Source: Pseudoscleropodium purum (lineage: Eukaryota > Streptophyta > Bryopsida > Hypnales > Brachytheciaceae). Taken from it: DNA of 64,000 nt. Made by a program: the position numbers and the translations under genes. Positions 47,201-58,617 of the stretch are shown here, piece after piece. Under the pieces are notes generated by a model that searched no databases, was not told where the DNA came from, and saw nothing but the letters and a program-made list of their open reading frames with translations. Each line of letters starts with the position of its first letter. Within the stretch, counting starts at the first letter, position 1. Location of the stretch: contig OZ017795.1 in assembly GCA_963969395.1 (NCBI GenBank), positions 42,451,063 to 42,515,062 on the forward strand, given 5' to 3'.

Positions 47201-50200
47201 TGAAAAAAGTAACAAACCAATGCGCACAACTCACAAATTGTCCAGCCACAATAAAACAAAAAATCAACATGGTCGACACCGTAATAAGAGCTGGCATAGC
47301 CTATAGTTTCCATATAATCCCATACTCTCTACCAACAATTAAAAACTAGATATAAAGATAATTGGAATCCAAAAAATCAATATGTGGATTACCAAAATGC
47401 ATTGCACATGTAATAGCACAACTCCCACATGAATTTTTTGGCCTAGAAGCCTTTTCACTCAAAAATGCATATTTACATTGCATTAGTGAACAACTTCAAA
47501 ATGCCCTAAATGATCTAAGAAGACTAGGAATAATATATAAAAAACTCATCCACCACATTTTAGCCAAACATGGAGGCGCAGAAAACATCTCTAGAATTAA
47601 AACACAAGATTGTATTTGATCGCCTACAAATAAGAACTCTGTTTCTACTAAAACATGAAGTAGGAATTCACCTCAAAAGCATAAAAGAAAGCTTCCAACT
47701 ACATATGAAAGAACTTGAAAAAGAATGGATGTCGCAAGCTACTATCATTCTATCCCATATAAATCAAAATCTCTCTTTTAAAATGATGCATAAACTCTTA
47801 CTACATAATATATATAAAATAAAACAAATTACACTCCCTAATGGCACAAATCTCTTGTCACAAGAAGACTTTAAAATATACTATAAAACCCCAATTAAAA
47901 TAGAAAAAAGCACTTTACACATAGTAGAACAAATTTTCTCCTACCCGCAATGTACTTTTGAATGTTCAAACCCCTGCCCAAGATACGCAGTACCTGAGTA
48001 CCATGTATTCTCAAAACACAATATATATCAAACAACCAAAATCTAAATCTAAGAACCTTAGCAAACCCTCCACACCTAGAACCACCACTAATAATACGTC
48101 AAGAAAATCCACCTTCAAACATCCAAAACTACTTAACTACACTTTCCATATATATAATAACAAACCATAAAACAAAAGAAATAAAAGATACATACAAAAT
48201 TTCAAAAATCTACAGTACATATCTATGTCATTGGACACTACAAGATAACACAACTTATACTAAATGGATGCCACAAAAGAACTTTTTCTTTTCAATCAAC
48301 CAATAGTAATTGCACACAACATTAATTTATCAACACAATATTACATACAACAACAACACCAATACTACAGTGACATCATCACATTGAACTTTAACCATGA
48401 GCAATTAAAAGATACAAGATTCATTCCACCCCCAACAATAATTTCACTTACATCTATCTCCACTATTGAATGCAATCCAAAAAAAGACATACTAATAAAT
48501 ACACAAACCATAATAACACAAAATGAACAAACACATCTATACCTAGACACTAGTAAATACTTCATAACTACTCCAACTATTAGATTAAAATGGCTATGGA
48601 AACAATATCATGTTGCCATAAATAACACACATAGTTTAATACCACCTACACAACTAGTTGAAATAGTTATCATATGGCTCTACCAAAGATACAAATATAA
48701 AAAATCCAACAAAAATTCATTTGGGACATTACAACATACCTTCCCTCAAAATATCTTAGATTCCGTAACAACAACATTCAACATATCACATTCACACTTC
48801 TCTTCACCAATCACCTATTCCACACAAATCACACAATATTACTCACAATTTGGAAGAGAGAAAATATTTGGCTCACTTGGCAAAGCCTTCGGTTACTAAT
48901 GAAAAAGTATAGGTTTTGCACACCCACACAATGAAGAGGCAACCCAACAAGCATTACATTGGGCAAGATTAGCAATAAAACATGATCAAGACACATCAAC
49001 CATATTAATCATACCAGATATAAATTGGTACCAAAATTTTTCTCCATACATTGGACTATTCAAAGATACATACAGTATTGTCCATTTTGCTACAAACATA
49101 ATTACTTATGAAGATCCAACAATCCCTCTAGAAATAAATAAAAGATCACTTACTGAATCCCTTGTAATATACATTTTCTATATACACCATCAAAACCGAA
49201 ATATTGGCCCTCCCAACGAAATATCCACTCTCACATCAATCCTCCAAGATATGCAAATATCACAATACCACATACAGATTGCTCCTCCAACACCTAGTAA
49301 TGTAACCGTGAACAAAAACAAGAATCAGAATAAACTCACATATAAACCAACTACAATATATATACATACACCACCTTTACTACCATATACAACTAACCTT
49401 CAACTAAAATTCTCAACGTAATACAGCTATTACACTAATGGATCATTTATACCAATCACCTAAACAACATGCAGATGGATATTGGGTACGTGAAAAAGCG
49501 GGATACAGAATATATAATCCTTCAAAAGAAGAAATCCAAATCTCTAAAAGACTACCTAGGCTACAAACATGTTTTAAAGCTGAATTAATGGCCATACATA
49601 AAACACTATAAATAATCATTACAAAATATCCACACGAACTAGTATACATATTCATTGACTGCTTAAATTGTATATATGTAATTAATACACAACTAAAAAA
49701 TCTTGCATTACATTGCAACCATGCAGATAAAACTATATTAGAATCTATGATAGTAATGCTTTAAGTCGGACGTAAACCACAACGATTTCCAAAATCAAAG
49801 CCCATATTAATATTACAAGTAATGAATACGCAGATAAACTTGCTAAAAACAGTATAATAAAAGAATACAAATTTGCCTCAAAATCCTATGAATTTGTGCA
49901 CATTATACCATTCTATTACCAAAAAGATGAATAGCCACACCCAACCCATCGACTTGATAAAAGCCCATTAGATGCGTTCAAACATACATCAACAAATACA
50001 ACCATGATAAAAATCGAGAAATATTGGCACAAAGATTCCCTAACATTAGCAAATGGACTTTCAATCTTGACATAGATAACATCCTCTCTAATGAATTCTG
50101 GTCTAATCCTGAAATAACAGATTCACAAAAAACAAGCTTGTTAAAATTCCGCACTAGCCAATACATGGGAAATGCTAGAAAACAACTATTTTTTGACATA

Positions 50201-50874
50201 GAAAGATTTCCATCAATCACATGATCTATATGCAAATCACAAGATATAGATACATGGCTCCATGTACTTCTAAAATGCAATCAACAGCATATCCACACTC
50301 TTAGAATCAAAAGACATAACAAAGTAGTATGGGAATTATGAAAACTTATTCTATCCAACAAAAATATGAGATATTATACTCTAATGAATGCAGGTACATT
50401 CAACAACAATCCACAAGAAAATATTGTACCCTCATGGCTCTTATCTTGCTCTTGCTTAAGACAAAGATGTCAATGTAATGCTAGATTAAAACTGGACATC
50501 CTATGTGTCAAAAGACTCCCCTACCAAAATAATCCACCAACTAATCTAGATAACAATTTCACTATATAGTTCATAGAATTCACATACATTAATGATAGAT
50601 TCTCGCAAATAACAATATCCAAAAATATCAACTACTAATAAATAACATCCTAAGTCAAGGAAGGAATGTTGACCTACTCATTGTCATTATAGTAAGCACT
50701 AGAGGAACAATTCATGCTCCATCAATGAAAATCTTTGAAACTAAACTCAAACTACCCAAAACTACTTTGAAATATACTTTAAAAACAATCAATACAAGTG
50801 CTATAGAATATGTTGGATCTTTCATCCTACATAAAAGAAGAATAGAAAACAATCAACCATTCCCAATAGAATAA
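44240..50874 (+). pseudogene. LINE ORF2: APE, reverse transcriptase, RNase H, RLE-like; broken
   Basis: Domains are readable across changing frames. The APE endonuclease (about 44850-45310) ends with TSLIDGFYIK and the signature SDHSPVTLHI; its GDFN-like site appears as a frame-broken CRDLNRDI near 45000. In the reverse transcriptase (about 45940-47340), NKTLGPD lies near 46226, HRPIALANIIY near 46405, YIDFKNAFGSID near 46606 and GTIQGDPLSPYLF near 46790. At 46908-46925, where YxDD should be, the sequence jumps directly to the following helix. RNase H (about 49430-49870) shows NGSF, ELMAIHKTL and NEYADKLAK. A Cys/His motif (about 50220-50330, ICKSQDIDTWLHVLLKC) precedes a PD-(D/E)XK-like domain (about 50480-50730) with KLDIL, FIEFTYINDRF, KYQLL and VSTRGTIH. 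The last stop is TAA at 50872. Confidence 0.8.
44255..44296 (+). other. 2A-like peptide motif at the start of LINE ORF2
   Basis: The frame reads LLIVLCGDIENNPEP. The known 2A ribosome-skipping signature is D-(V/I)-E-x-N-P-G-P, usually after a hydrophobic Leu-rich lead, exactly as here. The critical Gly is Glu (GAA where GGA is expected), a single-base change, so this copy should not skip. 2A-like sequences at the N-terminus of ORF2 are known from some animal non-LTR elements and trypanosome L1Tc. Confidence 0.65.
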
Positions 50875-51093
50875 TATTTGTCTTACCATCACTTATCATT
50901 GCAAATACAATGCATACCCAACTTCGTTTCTATATTTGGTTACTTTAAAATTGGTAAACTTGGAACTAGAGTGCCTATTTTCGAAAGAGAAGAGTAGTTT
51001 TGCATCAATAGCCTTTGATCCATTGGACATAGGTTCATTGTCATTACAAATAGGCACTTTATTCACGTTGTCCTTCTTTGAAGACAGGAGTTT

Positions 51094-51345
51094 TTATCTA
51101 TCTATCTGAATGAATGAAACCAGGATGGTTTTGGATGAAAGAAGGTAAGATTCTGTGTGAGTGAATGGAGACGATAACAAATATGAACTGAATGAATGAG
51201 GATATGAGAATTCAGTTGGATGAATGGGGACACGAGAGTTCCGTCCGTCCGTCCGTCTTGTGATTGAACGAAATACTCCATGTAATAAAGTATTTGGATG
51301 AATGAAGATGAGAGTAGGTTCGGATGAATAGGGACGTGAGTGAAC
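51094..51345. repeat. Degenerate TGAATGAATG-type repeat with (GTCC)n
   Basis: The stretch starts with TATCTATCTATC, then shows GGATGAATG and TGAATGAATG-like words every few tens of bases, and a clean GTCCGTCCGTCCGTC run at about 51240-51256. It lies between the LINE 3' end and the RPA1 promoter, and may be simple-sequence growth at the LINE tail. Confidence 0.5.
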
Positions 51346-51768
51346 TGCGTACGGATGAAGAGACGGCGGGAATTAAGTACTGTAAGTGACGGAGTTTTTC
51401 ATCCCAGTCGGTCGGTGGTGCAAAGCGGCGGGAAAACCACCCAGACGAACCCCGAGAAAGAGCGGAGGTTGTTGCGGCGTCGATGCTTCACAAGTAAACT
51501 TGCCTTGGATTGCACTTTCGGAAGCCTCCTGCTGAAGCTATTCAAGCACGCAGAGCCAGCCAGCCTTGGCTCGCTCGTCCCCACGCGACTCTCCCTAGGG
51601 TTTGATCGTATCCATGACGTTGCGCCCTGACGTTGCTCTGTTCTCTTTCAGTAGTTCCATTTTGAATGCGTCATGTGTAAAACCCCTCTTGGTCTTTGGT
51701 CCTCCTCCGCGTTCGTGAATTAGGGTAGGCAGGCATTGAAAGAGAGACTTCGGCCGCAGCAGCCAGCT

Positions 51769-54700
51769 ATGGCGCTCATGCTCACGTCCAACGCCATCTT
51801 GGCACTCAACAATGGTGATATCGAGCTTCGCCCTGTGCTCCAGGTTTGTCGAGTCTCCATGAACGCGTCTCGTGGTTTTGAAGGGAATCGTTGTGCGCTC
51901 TGTGTGGTCGCGGTCCTTCCGCAGGGAATTGGTAGCCAATTTTTGGATTGGGAAAGACGAAATGCATAGAGAGCAGTGGATTGTGGCGATTAGGGATCTG
52001 CATGTGGCGGTGTTTTGAGGTGTAAATGGAGAGAAGCTTTTGTGTTGGAAGTGGAGTGGTATGTCCGTTTGTTGGCCTTACCGGAGGATGTGTCCTGCAG
52101 ATTGTCGACATACGTCAGATAGGGAATGCACAGACGACGGCGGAGCGGTTCCGGCTTGTGCTTTCAGACGGTGTGAATTTGCAGCAAGCTATGTTGGCGA
52201 CGCAACTGAATGAGAAAGTGAAGAACAATCTGGCCGTGAAGGGCTCGATTGTGCAGTTACTCGAGTACATATGCAACACTGTTCAGAACAGGAAGTAAGC
52301 ATTACTGAAGAAAATGGAAGTGGATGGTGATGTCTGGAATGCAGTAGGTAGAATTGGAGTTTTCGGCTTTGCTTTTTTTTCTTACTATCGTTGTTGATCT
52401 GCGTTCTCTCTAGTGTTTGGGAGTATCGATTGGTTCTAGCGAGTTGTTTGACGTTTTGTAACTGGCTAGCTTGTGTCGTTTTTAGCGTATCTGTGGAGGG
52501 TCTCGAACTCCGACTGATTTCTAATAGCTTCATTTTTTCAATACATCTCAGGATTATCATAGTGCTGAACATGGAAGTTGTGGAGTCGAAGGCCGAAATT
52601 ATTGGTGATCCAAAGCACCTGAATGCAGGTGGAGAGCAACCAACAGGTCTTCCTAATCCTGGCCCTGGTCCCGGTCCTGGGGTTGTTCAGCAGCAGCAAG
52701 CACCGGCACGTGTTTCCGCTTCACCTTCTGTGTCGGATGCCTCGAGAAGCGGCAGTGGATTCAGGTCCGCTGGAAGTGGTTTAGGTCAGAGTCTGGGGAC
52801 AGGGATGGATAATGGTGCAGGAGGGTTTAATATGGGCCAGGGACCTTCAGGAGGCTACAATCCATATGCGTCGGCTGGCGTCGGAGTGAAACCTGAGCCT
52901 GGCGTATCCAAGGGCGCTACTGGGAATGGAGCAGGAGTGAGCTATGGTCAGCAAGGTCAGCAACAGAACACTTTTGGGCGACCCATGGCGGCCTACCAGC
53001 CTGCCCCCGTTTACGGTAATCGAGGGCCAATTGTGAAGAATGAAGCACCTGCCAGAATTATTCCAATTGCTGCTTTGAATCCTTACCAAGGTCGTTGGAC
53101 TATCAAAGCTCGGATTACAGCTAAGTCAGACGTTCGGCGGTTTCACAACGCAAAAGGAGAAGGTAAAGTTTGCTCCTTCGATATGCTGGATGCAGATGGT
53201 GGAGAGATTCGAGCAACGTGCTTTAATAACGTTGTGGAACAATTTTACGACCGAGTTGAAGTTGGTAAGGTATACTTGATCAGTAAAGGCTCTTTGAAGG
53301 CGGCACAGAAGACGTATAACCATCTGAAGAACGACTGGGAGATATTCCTGGAATCACAGACGACAATTGAACCGTGTTATGATGAGGATTCATCGATTCC
53401 CCAGCAACAATTTGACTTCAAGCCAATTTCTGATGTTGAATCTCTGGAAAACAACGCTATGATAGACATTATTGGAGTGGTCGTGTCAATCAATCCAACC
53501 AGCACTATATTGCGCAAGAATGGCGTTGAGACACAGAAAAGGAGTCTTCAAATGAAAGATTGGTCTGGCAAAAGTGTGGAGCTTACAATGTGGGGTGCTT
53601 ACTGTAACAAGGAAGGGCAAGAATTACAAGACCTATGTGATTCAGGGGCCTATCCTGTGTTAGCAGTGAAAGCAGGTCGAGTCAGTGACTTCAGCGGCAA
53701 GTCTGTGAGCACTATCTCTTCTACGCAATTGGTCATCCACCCTGATCATCCAGAAGCACATAAAGTGCGGGAATGGTTTGATCGGGGGGGTAAAAACTCA
53801 GCAGCCGTCTCTATATCCAGAGAAGGTGGAGGTGGAGGGCGGCTTGATCAGCGCAAATCTGTTGCTGCTATCAAGGATGAAGGACTGGGTCGAGGCGACA
53901 AGCCTGATTGGATAACAGTAAGAGCTACCGTCTTTTATATTAAACCGGAAAACTTTTGCTATCCAGCCTGTCCTCTTGAGGTGAATGGTAAGCAGTGCAT
54001 GAAGAAAGTGATTAATAATGGAGACGGCACATGGCGTTGTGACAGATGTGATCGTTCTGTACCCGATTGCGACTACAGGTCAGCCGAGCACCTTGCTTCA
54101 CATTTTTATTAACTGGACATTCTAATCGATTTTATTGTAGGGAATGTCACAAAGGAATCCGATACTTATCATCCTTAGATGTCTGGGGTACATGCCCCTT
54201 TATCTCTTTCCAATTTGTAGTCAGCTGGTTCAAGATGCTGCACCTCTTCCATGCTGACTCGGTTTGAGTATTTTGTGCAGGTATCTACTCAACATTCAAG
54301 TTATGGATCATACGGGCCCAACATGGATTACAGTTTTCCAGGAGGGGGGAGAGGAACTGATGCAGAATAAAGCGCAGGATCTGTTTACGTGGAGTCAAGA
54401 TGATCCACAAAAATTTAGCGAAGCTATACAGAAGCTTACTTTCACAAAGCACGTGATCAAGTTAAAGGTTAAAGAAGAAACATACAATGATGAGCAAAGA
54501 GTTAAGTCTACGTTGGTCAAAGTAGACCGTATCGATTGGGTTGCAGAGAGTAAGCTAATGCTAGGCTGGATCAAAAACCTGAATTTAGGAAGCCCAGAAA
54601 ACGGCGCAGCTCAGGGTGTTGCAGGTGTCTACCCAAGTGCGACACCAGCATATGGTGCGTCAGTCTATGCACCTCCAAAGCCAGCTGTGGAGTCACGGAG

Positions 54701-55169
54701 TAATTACGGAGGTACAACAGGTGGTTATGGTGGAGGATACGGTGGAGGTGGAAGTGTTTATGGAGGTTCTGGTGGTGCTGGTTCGTATGGGGGAGCGTCT
54801 GGAGGAGGGAGTACAGAGTGTTATAAATGTAAACAGGAAGGGCACTTCGCCAGAGACTGTCCAAACTCTGGCGGAGGACAAGGTGGGTCTGGATTTGGAG
54901 GAAGTGGTGGCGGTTATGGAGGCGGCGGCGGCGGCAGTTACGGAGGAGGTGGTGGCGGGTATGGCGGAGGAGGTTCTACTGGGTACGGAGGTGGTGGAGG
55001 TGGTGGAGGTGCTGGCGGAGGGGGTGGCACGTGTTACAAGTGTGGCCTACCGGGACATTTTGCTAGGGATTGTCCAACTCAATCAGGAGGTGGTGGATAC
55101 GGTGGAAGAAGCTCAGGTGGAGGGGGCTATGGTGGGGGTTATGGGGGGGGTCGTGGGGGTGGCTATTGA
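51769..55169 (+). CDS. RPA1: Replication protein A large subunit, CCHC type, 894 aa
   Basis: Four coding exons, 51769-51843, 52101-52294, 52552-54078 and 54281-55169, total 2685 bases ending in TGA. The protein is the large subunit of the nuclear single-stranded-DNA-binding RPA heterotrimer for replication, repair and recombination. Residues 1 to about 110 are the DBD-F protein-interaction domain. A Gly/Pro/Gln-rich linker follows. DBD-A starts at 265 ([14 protein letters not shown]) and DBD-B at about 377 ([10 protein letters not shown]). DBD-C spans about 545-700 with its zinc site at C563, C572, C586 and C589. The tail is a Gly-rich region with two zinc knuckles, C779-x2-C-x4-H-x4-C792 and C850-x2-C-x4-H-x4-C863. 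The knuckles and length place it with the plant RPA1C/RPA1E group, linked to DNA repair and meiosis in Arabidopsis. The ATG at 51769 has G at +4 and is the first in frame. Confidence 0.95.
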
Positions 55170-58100
55170 GATCTTGGAGCAAAAGTAATCCATGATTAAC
55201 GGTTTCTTCTGTTTGTGGAATAGTCTCAAAAAATGAGTGCTGCAATCTTCATGGGTGGACTTCAGCATCTTCAGAAGACTTGTGTGATCTTGGAGGGATT
55301 TTCTTGGTCTTATATGATGAAAGTTCGTCTCACGAGACTCACCAATATCATTTTCAATATGAGATAGTTTTAGACGCATCTTTTTGGAACCCAAACTTTT
55401 TGTGGTGTCAAAGGATAGCTGGTAAAGAGAGTTTGAGCGGTGCTTGATTGAGGGTGCAGGGTGCTGTAGATGTCTGCTAGATGATCTTCTCAGCAGTCGG
55501 AAACAGTGAGTGCAGTGGGCTCTGTGTGAGCTCTGTAAATATTCACAATTTTTCCAGCTGCTTGTATTTCTGGTGCAGTATTGTTTCTAATCTTTGAGCA
55601 TTTGAAGAAAGCATCAGTTGCGGAGTGCTGTTTCTCTGTTACTGTAACTTACATGAGTGTGGGTTGCATGGGTACATTCGTACCAAGGGGAATATTTATT
55701 TGTCCTATGCTATACTTTTGCCCTGTTTTTATACAGTCGTAGACACTACCATTGAGTATACTATTGTCAATTTGCAGTGTGCATGTGTATTGAAGTAATG
55801 TGTTTTCCTGTTATGAATGTGAAGGACCGTTTGACTTATGAATTTGGTTAAACTAATCATTGGTGAGTCACGATAGGAACATCTAACCAATCAGATGACT
55901 ATCTAAACCCTTCAGATCCCAGGGTGCAGTAGAAAGCTTCCCTGATTTTTGCATTTGTTCTGCACTGACTGTAATTGTTGGGAACAAAATTCCTAAAATC
56001 AGTAATCAGCTGTATAAGAACAAAATTATTCACTAGTTATAGAAGGGGCTCTTTTATTAACCCTGAAAGGACTGGCGAATGACCATGGATTCAAGCCGTG
56101 TTTGCTGCCATTTTGCAATCACATGGGAACCCATTTTGCAGTGAATTAGAAACCCTGCCTTGACGTCTGCCCCTGGACCTTTGGACAAGATCACTAAATT
56201 TCAGCCATAGTGTAAATGGACGTGCCTCTGCTTCCCTTCAAGTAAACAAAACTACTTCTCCTAGAATGCTTTTTTTCTATGAATCGCAAAGGTTTGAAAA
56301 TTTTTGCCCTCCAAAGGTACTCCTTAGGCACCCATCCTCAGAAAATTTCGTGAACAAGTACCAACTATTCTCCACGTAGTGGGCTTGACCCCAAAAGCTG
56401 TCATGTGGTCACAAAAGCCAGTTTGGTCCTGCCTCTCTTTTAACAATTTTGTGGTCAAATTTCAGAAGCCGAACAAGAGTGAAGTGCTCGAGTGTCTGCT
56501 GCAGTAGCTGCAGTGGGACTTGACAGATGCGAGTGTTGATGTGGTATTTGTTGTCCACTCAAACTGCTCGAAACAGATCGATAGCGGCTGTCCTTTCCGT
56601 GACGAAGATCAGCACGACCCGCCATTCCCTTCAGGCTTCAGGGACTCCAGTTCCATTAATGAGGGTGTTCATAAGTCTCCACAGGAGATTTTTAATTGTA
56701 CAGTACGAACGAATTTCAGCACGCACGTCGGTGCTTTCAATCGATGGTGGATTTGTAGAATTTGAATGTTCTGTTGGTCGACCGCTCTTGAGATTTAGGG
56801 TTTAGGATCGAGGATGGCGTAAACCCTGCCCACAAATTCTCAATTCTGATGCCAAACTGATGCATCAGAATCGAGGATGGCGTAACTTACAATTGGATCG
56901 ATCCGCGTCACGCTGTCTCCAAAGAGCAGCAAACGATTGAAGCGGAATTGAAAGCAGAGCTGAACGCATACAGTCTGAGTGCACGTTCGCCTTTGTCTGG
57001 GATCACTTTGGCGAGTTTTTGGCAACGATGTTTTGAGAAATATTTTTTCATGTGAGAATGCAATACAAAAGGAATAATTTAATATGTAGCAGGGCTTCTT
57101 CGGTGCAGGATAAAGAAGATGGAGGGATTCACTCAAATCAGACGAGGGGAGAGGTTTTTTTTTCAGGGTGGCATCCGATGCTAGGACATCCTATACACCA
57201 TTGGATTGGAAATTCAACAATGGACATATGTATTTCATTTGGATGTCATTTGAGTATCTATACCTTGTCATGCTCAAATATGGCACCATATGAAAAGAAT
57301 ATATATGTAACCTTTTTCAACTCCTTCAATGTGTAGGCAGTGCAATATCAATCCAAATTAGAAGTGTCCGATTTGTCATTGAACCATCAACATGAAAACA
57401 AACTTTTGTCATTATTAAATGACCATTTCTAGCACCTTCTATGTCAAGTTTAAAAAATAAAATACATGTAGTGATTCAAGTTGAGTTTTCTAGACCTTTA
57501 AGGGTTAAGTTCCTTTCATATTGCATTATCATTTGAAAAAAGAAATAATTATGGTCAACCAATCTCCCAAGTTTTCATTTCCATTTAAAATTGGGGTTTT
57601 GCAAAGTCATATAAGACCTTTAGCCTTGAACCTAGTCGAAGGTATGTGCCCGGGTTCAAGGCTCATAGCAACTAGGTAGTTCAATGCTAATATCTTGTAA
57701 TCTACCTAATGGCCTAGCCAAAGATCATAGAGTTGGGTATGCCAAAAAAATAATTTTCCCCATTCTGCCTCCGTGCACTAGGAATGGAAGATTTGGAGTG
57801 ATTTGTGAAGAAACAGAGTCGTGAAACTTTAGGAGCTATCCGTGAGAACACACCAATTCTAACATGACAATCGTGTGGAGCATTATTTGGAGATCTAGTT
57901 GATGAAGTGTAAGCAATTAATTAAATTCAACAGAATAATTGTCGGAATTGATCACGCCATCAGTACTGTCATCATGATCTTCAGGATTGGCACGAAATGG
58001 AGGCACTCTCTTTGTAAGTACTGTACTGTGCAGTGTATTTACATCAAAGCATAACTGAGGTCAATTACATGTAGCATACAACGCTCCGAATGGATGAGAT

Positions 58101-58617
58101 ATCATTCAGTGCTCTGATAACACTCATCGTACAAAGCTCGGAGTGAACAAGACTTGAGAGCTCGGACTGCATGTGAGTAGTATTGTTTTCAATGGTATTC
58201 TCGCAGTGGCCTATGTGCAAAAATTCCATCTGAATGGACTAAACCGCCACAAGCTAATAGACATTAATTGTATCACTGTAAACTGCACTGGGACTCTACT
58301 GACGCGTTTAAGGTCGTCGAAACAGCAGAGGTATCCCAAGTCGGCTCCTCAGTTTTTCTCTTTCTCAAGTGCCTCTTCACCTTCGGCCATCTGAATGTAA
58401 CGCAAGGCTGTGCAAGAATGAACGTGCTTTTAGAATGTAGAGCAGCACTGCACCGATGCTTCACTTTGTGGGACATAGGCCGAAGGTTGACCAACGAGAA
58501 CCCATCCCGACTGGAGACATGGGAAGGTCATGGAGCATTTGGAGCTTGTTCTCATGAAGATGGTGAGCGGCTAGATTCAAGGACCGAAGAATGAACGAAC
58601 AATGACATGGACGGAGT
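55170..58617. other. RPA1-GRAS intergenic region
   Basis: The first 700 bases are the probable RPA1 3' UTR and flank. The two genes converge here, both ending toward this spacer. Bases 56460-56830 are GC-richer and repeat ATCGAGGATGGCGTAA twice (about 56808 and 56871), but no frame has a domain. Bases 58140-58617 are again GC-richer and probably hold the GRAS 3' UTR. Confidence 0.45.
56057..57508. mobile_element. Possible TTAA-bounded element, about 1.45 kb
   Basis: The left end is TTAA then CCCTGAAAGGACTGG. The right end on the minus strand is TTAA then CCCTTAAAGGTCTAG, 12 of 15 bases alike. The motif agrees with the CCCTAA-type ends of the other TTAA elements in this window. The interior is mixed in composition and has no transposase. 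The terminal match is short enough to be chance. Confidence 0.3.

Larger units (their letters stand above)
42100..51060 (+). mobile_element. Decayed non-LTR retrotransposon (LINE), dual-endonuclease type
   Basis: Two successive degenerate ORFs lie on the plus strand: an RNA-binding-like ORF1 (42230-43909) and an ORF2 (44240-50874). ORF2 carries, in order, a 2A-like motif, an APE endonuclease, a reverse transcriptase, an RNase H, a Cys/His motif and a PD-(D/E)XK-like endonuclease. Many stops and frameshifts and a deletion of the reverse transcriptase YxDD box show that it is dead. The sense strand is strongly depleted in G throughout. The ends are not fixed: the 5' end could lie anywhere from about 40560 to 42100, and the 3' end lies between 50875 and about 51110, where TATC and TGAA simple repeats occur. 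No target duplication was identified. Confidence 0.85.

Noticed and set aside
51736..51768. Upstream in-frame extension of RPA1
   Set aside because: The extension begins with TTG, not ATG; the first in-frame ATG is 51769.
54141..54266. Possible extra RPA1 exon after an acceptor-like TTGTAG
   Set aside because: It reads open from DYR but ends in a stop without a donor. Skipping it joins DYR directly to [12 protein letters not shown], as expected for DBD-C.
54616..55188. 190-codon Val/Glu-rich frame
   Set aside because: It is an alternate phase of the Gly-rich repeat region of RPA1 exon 4.
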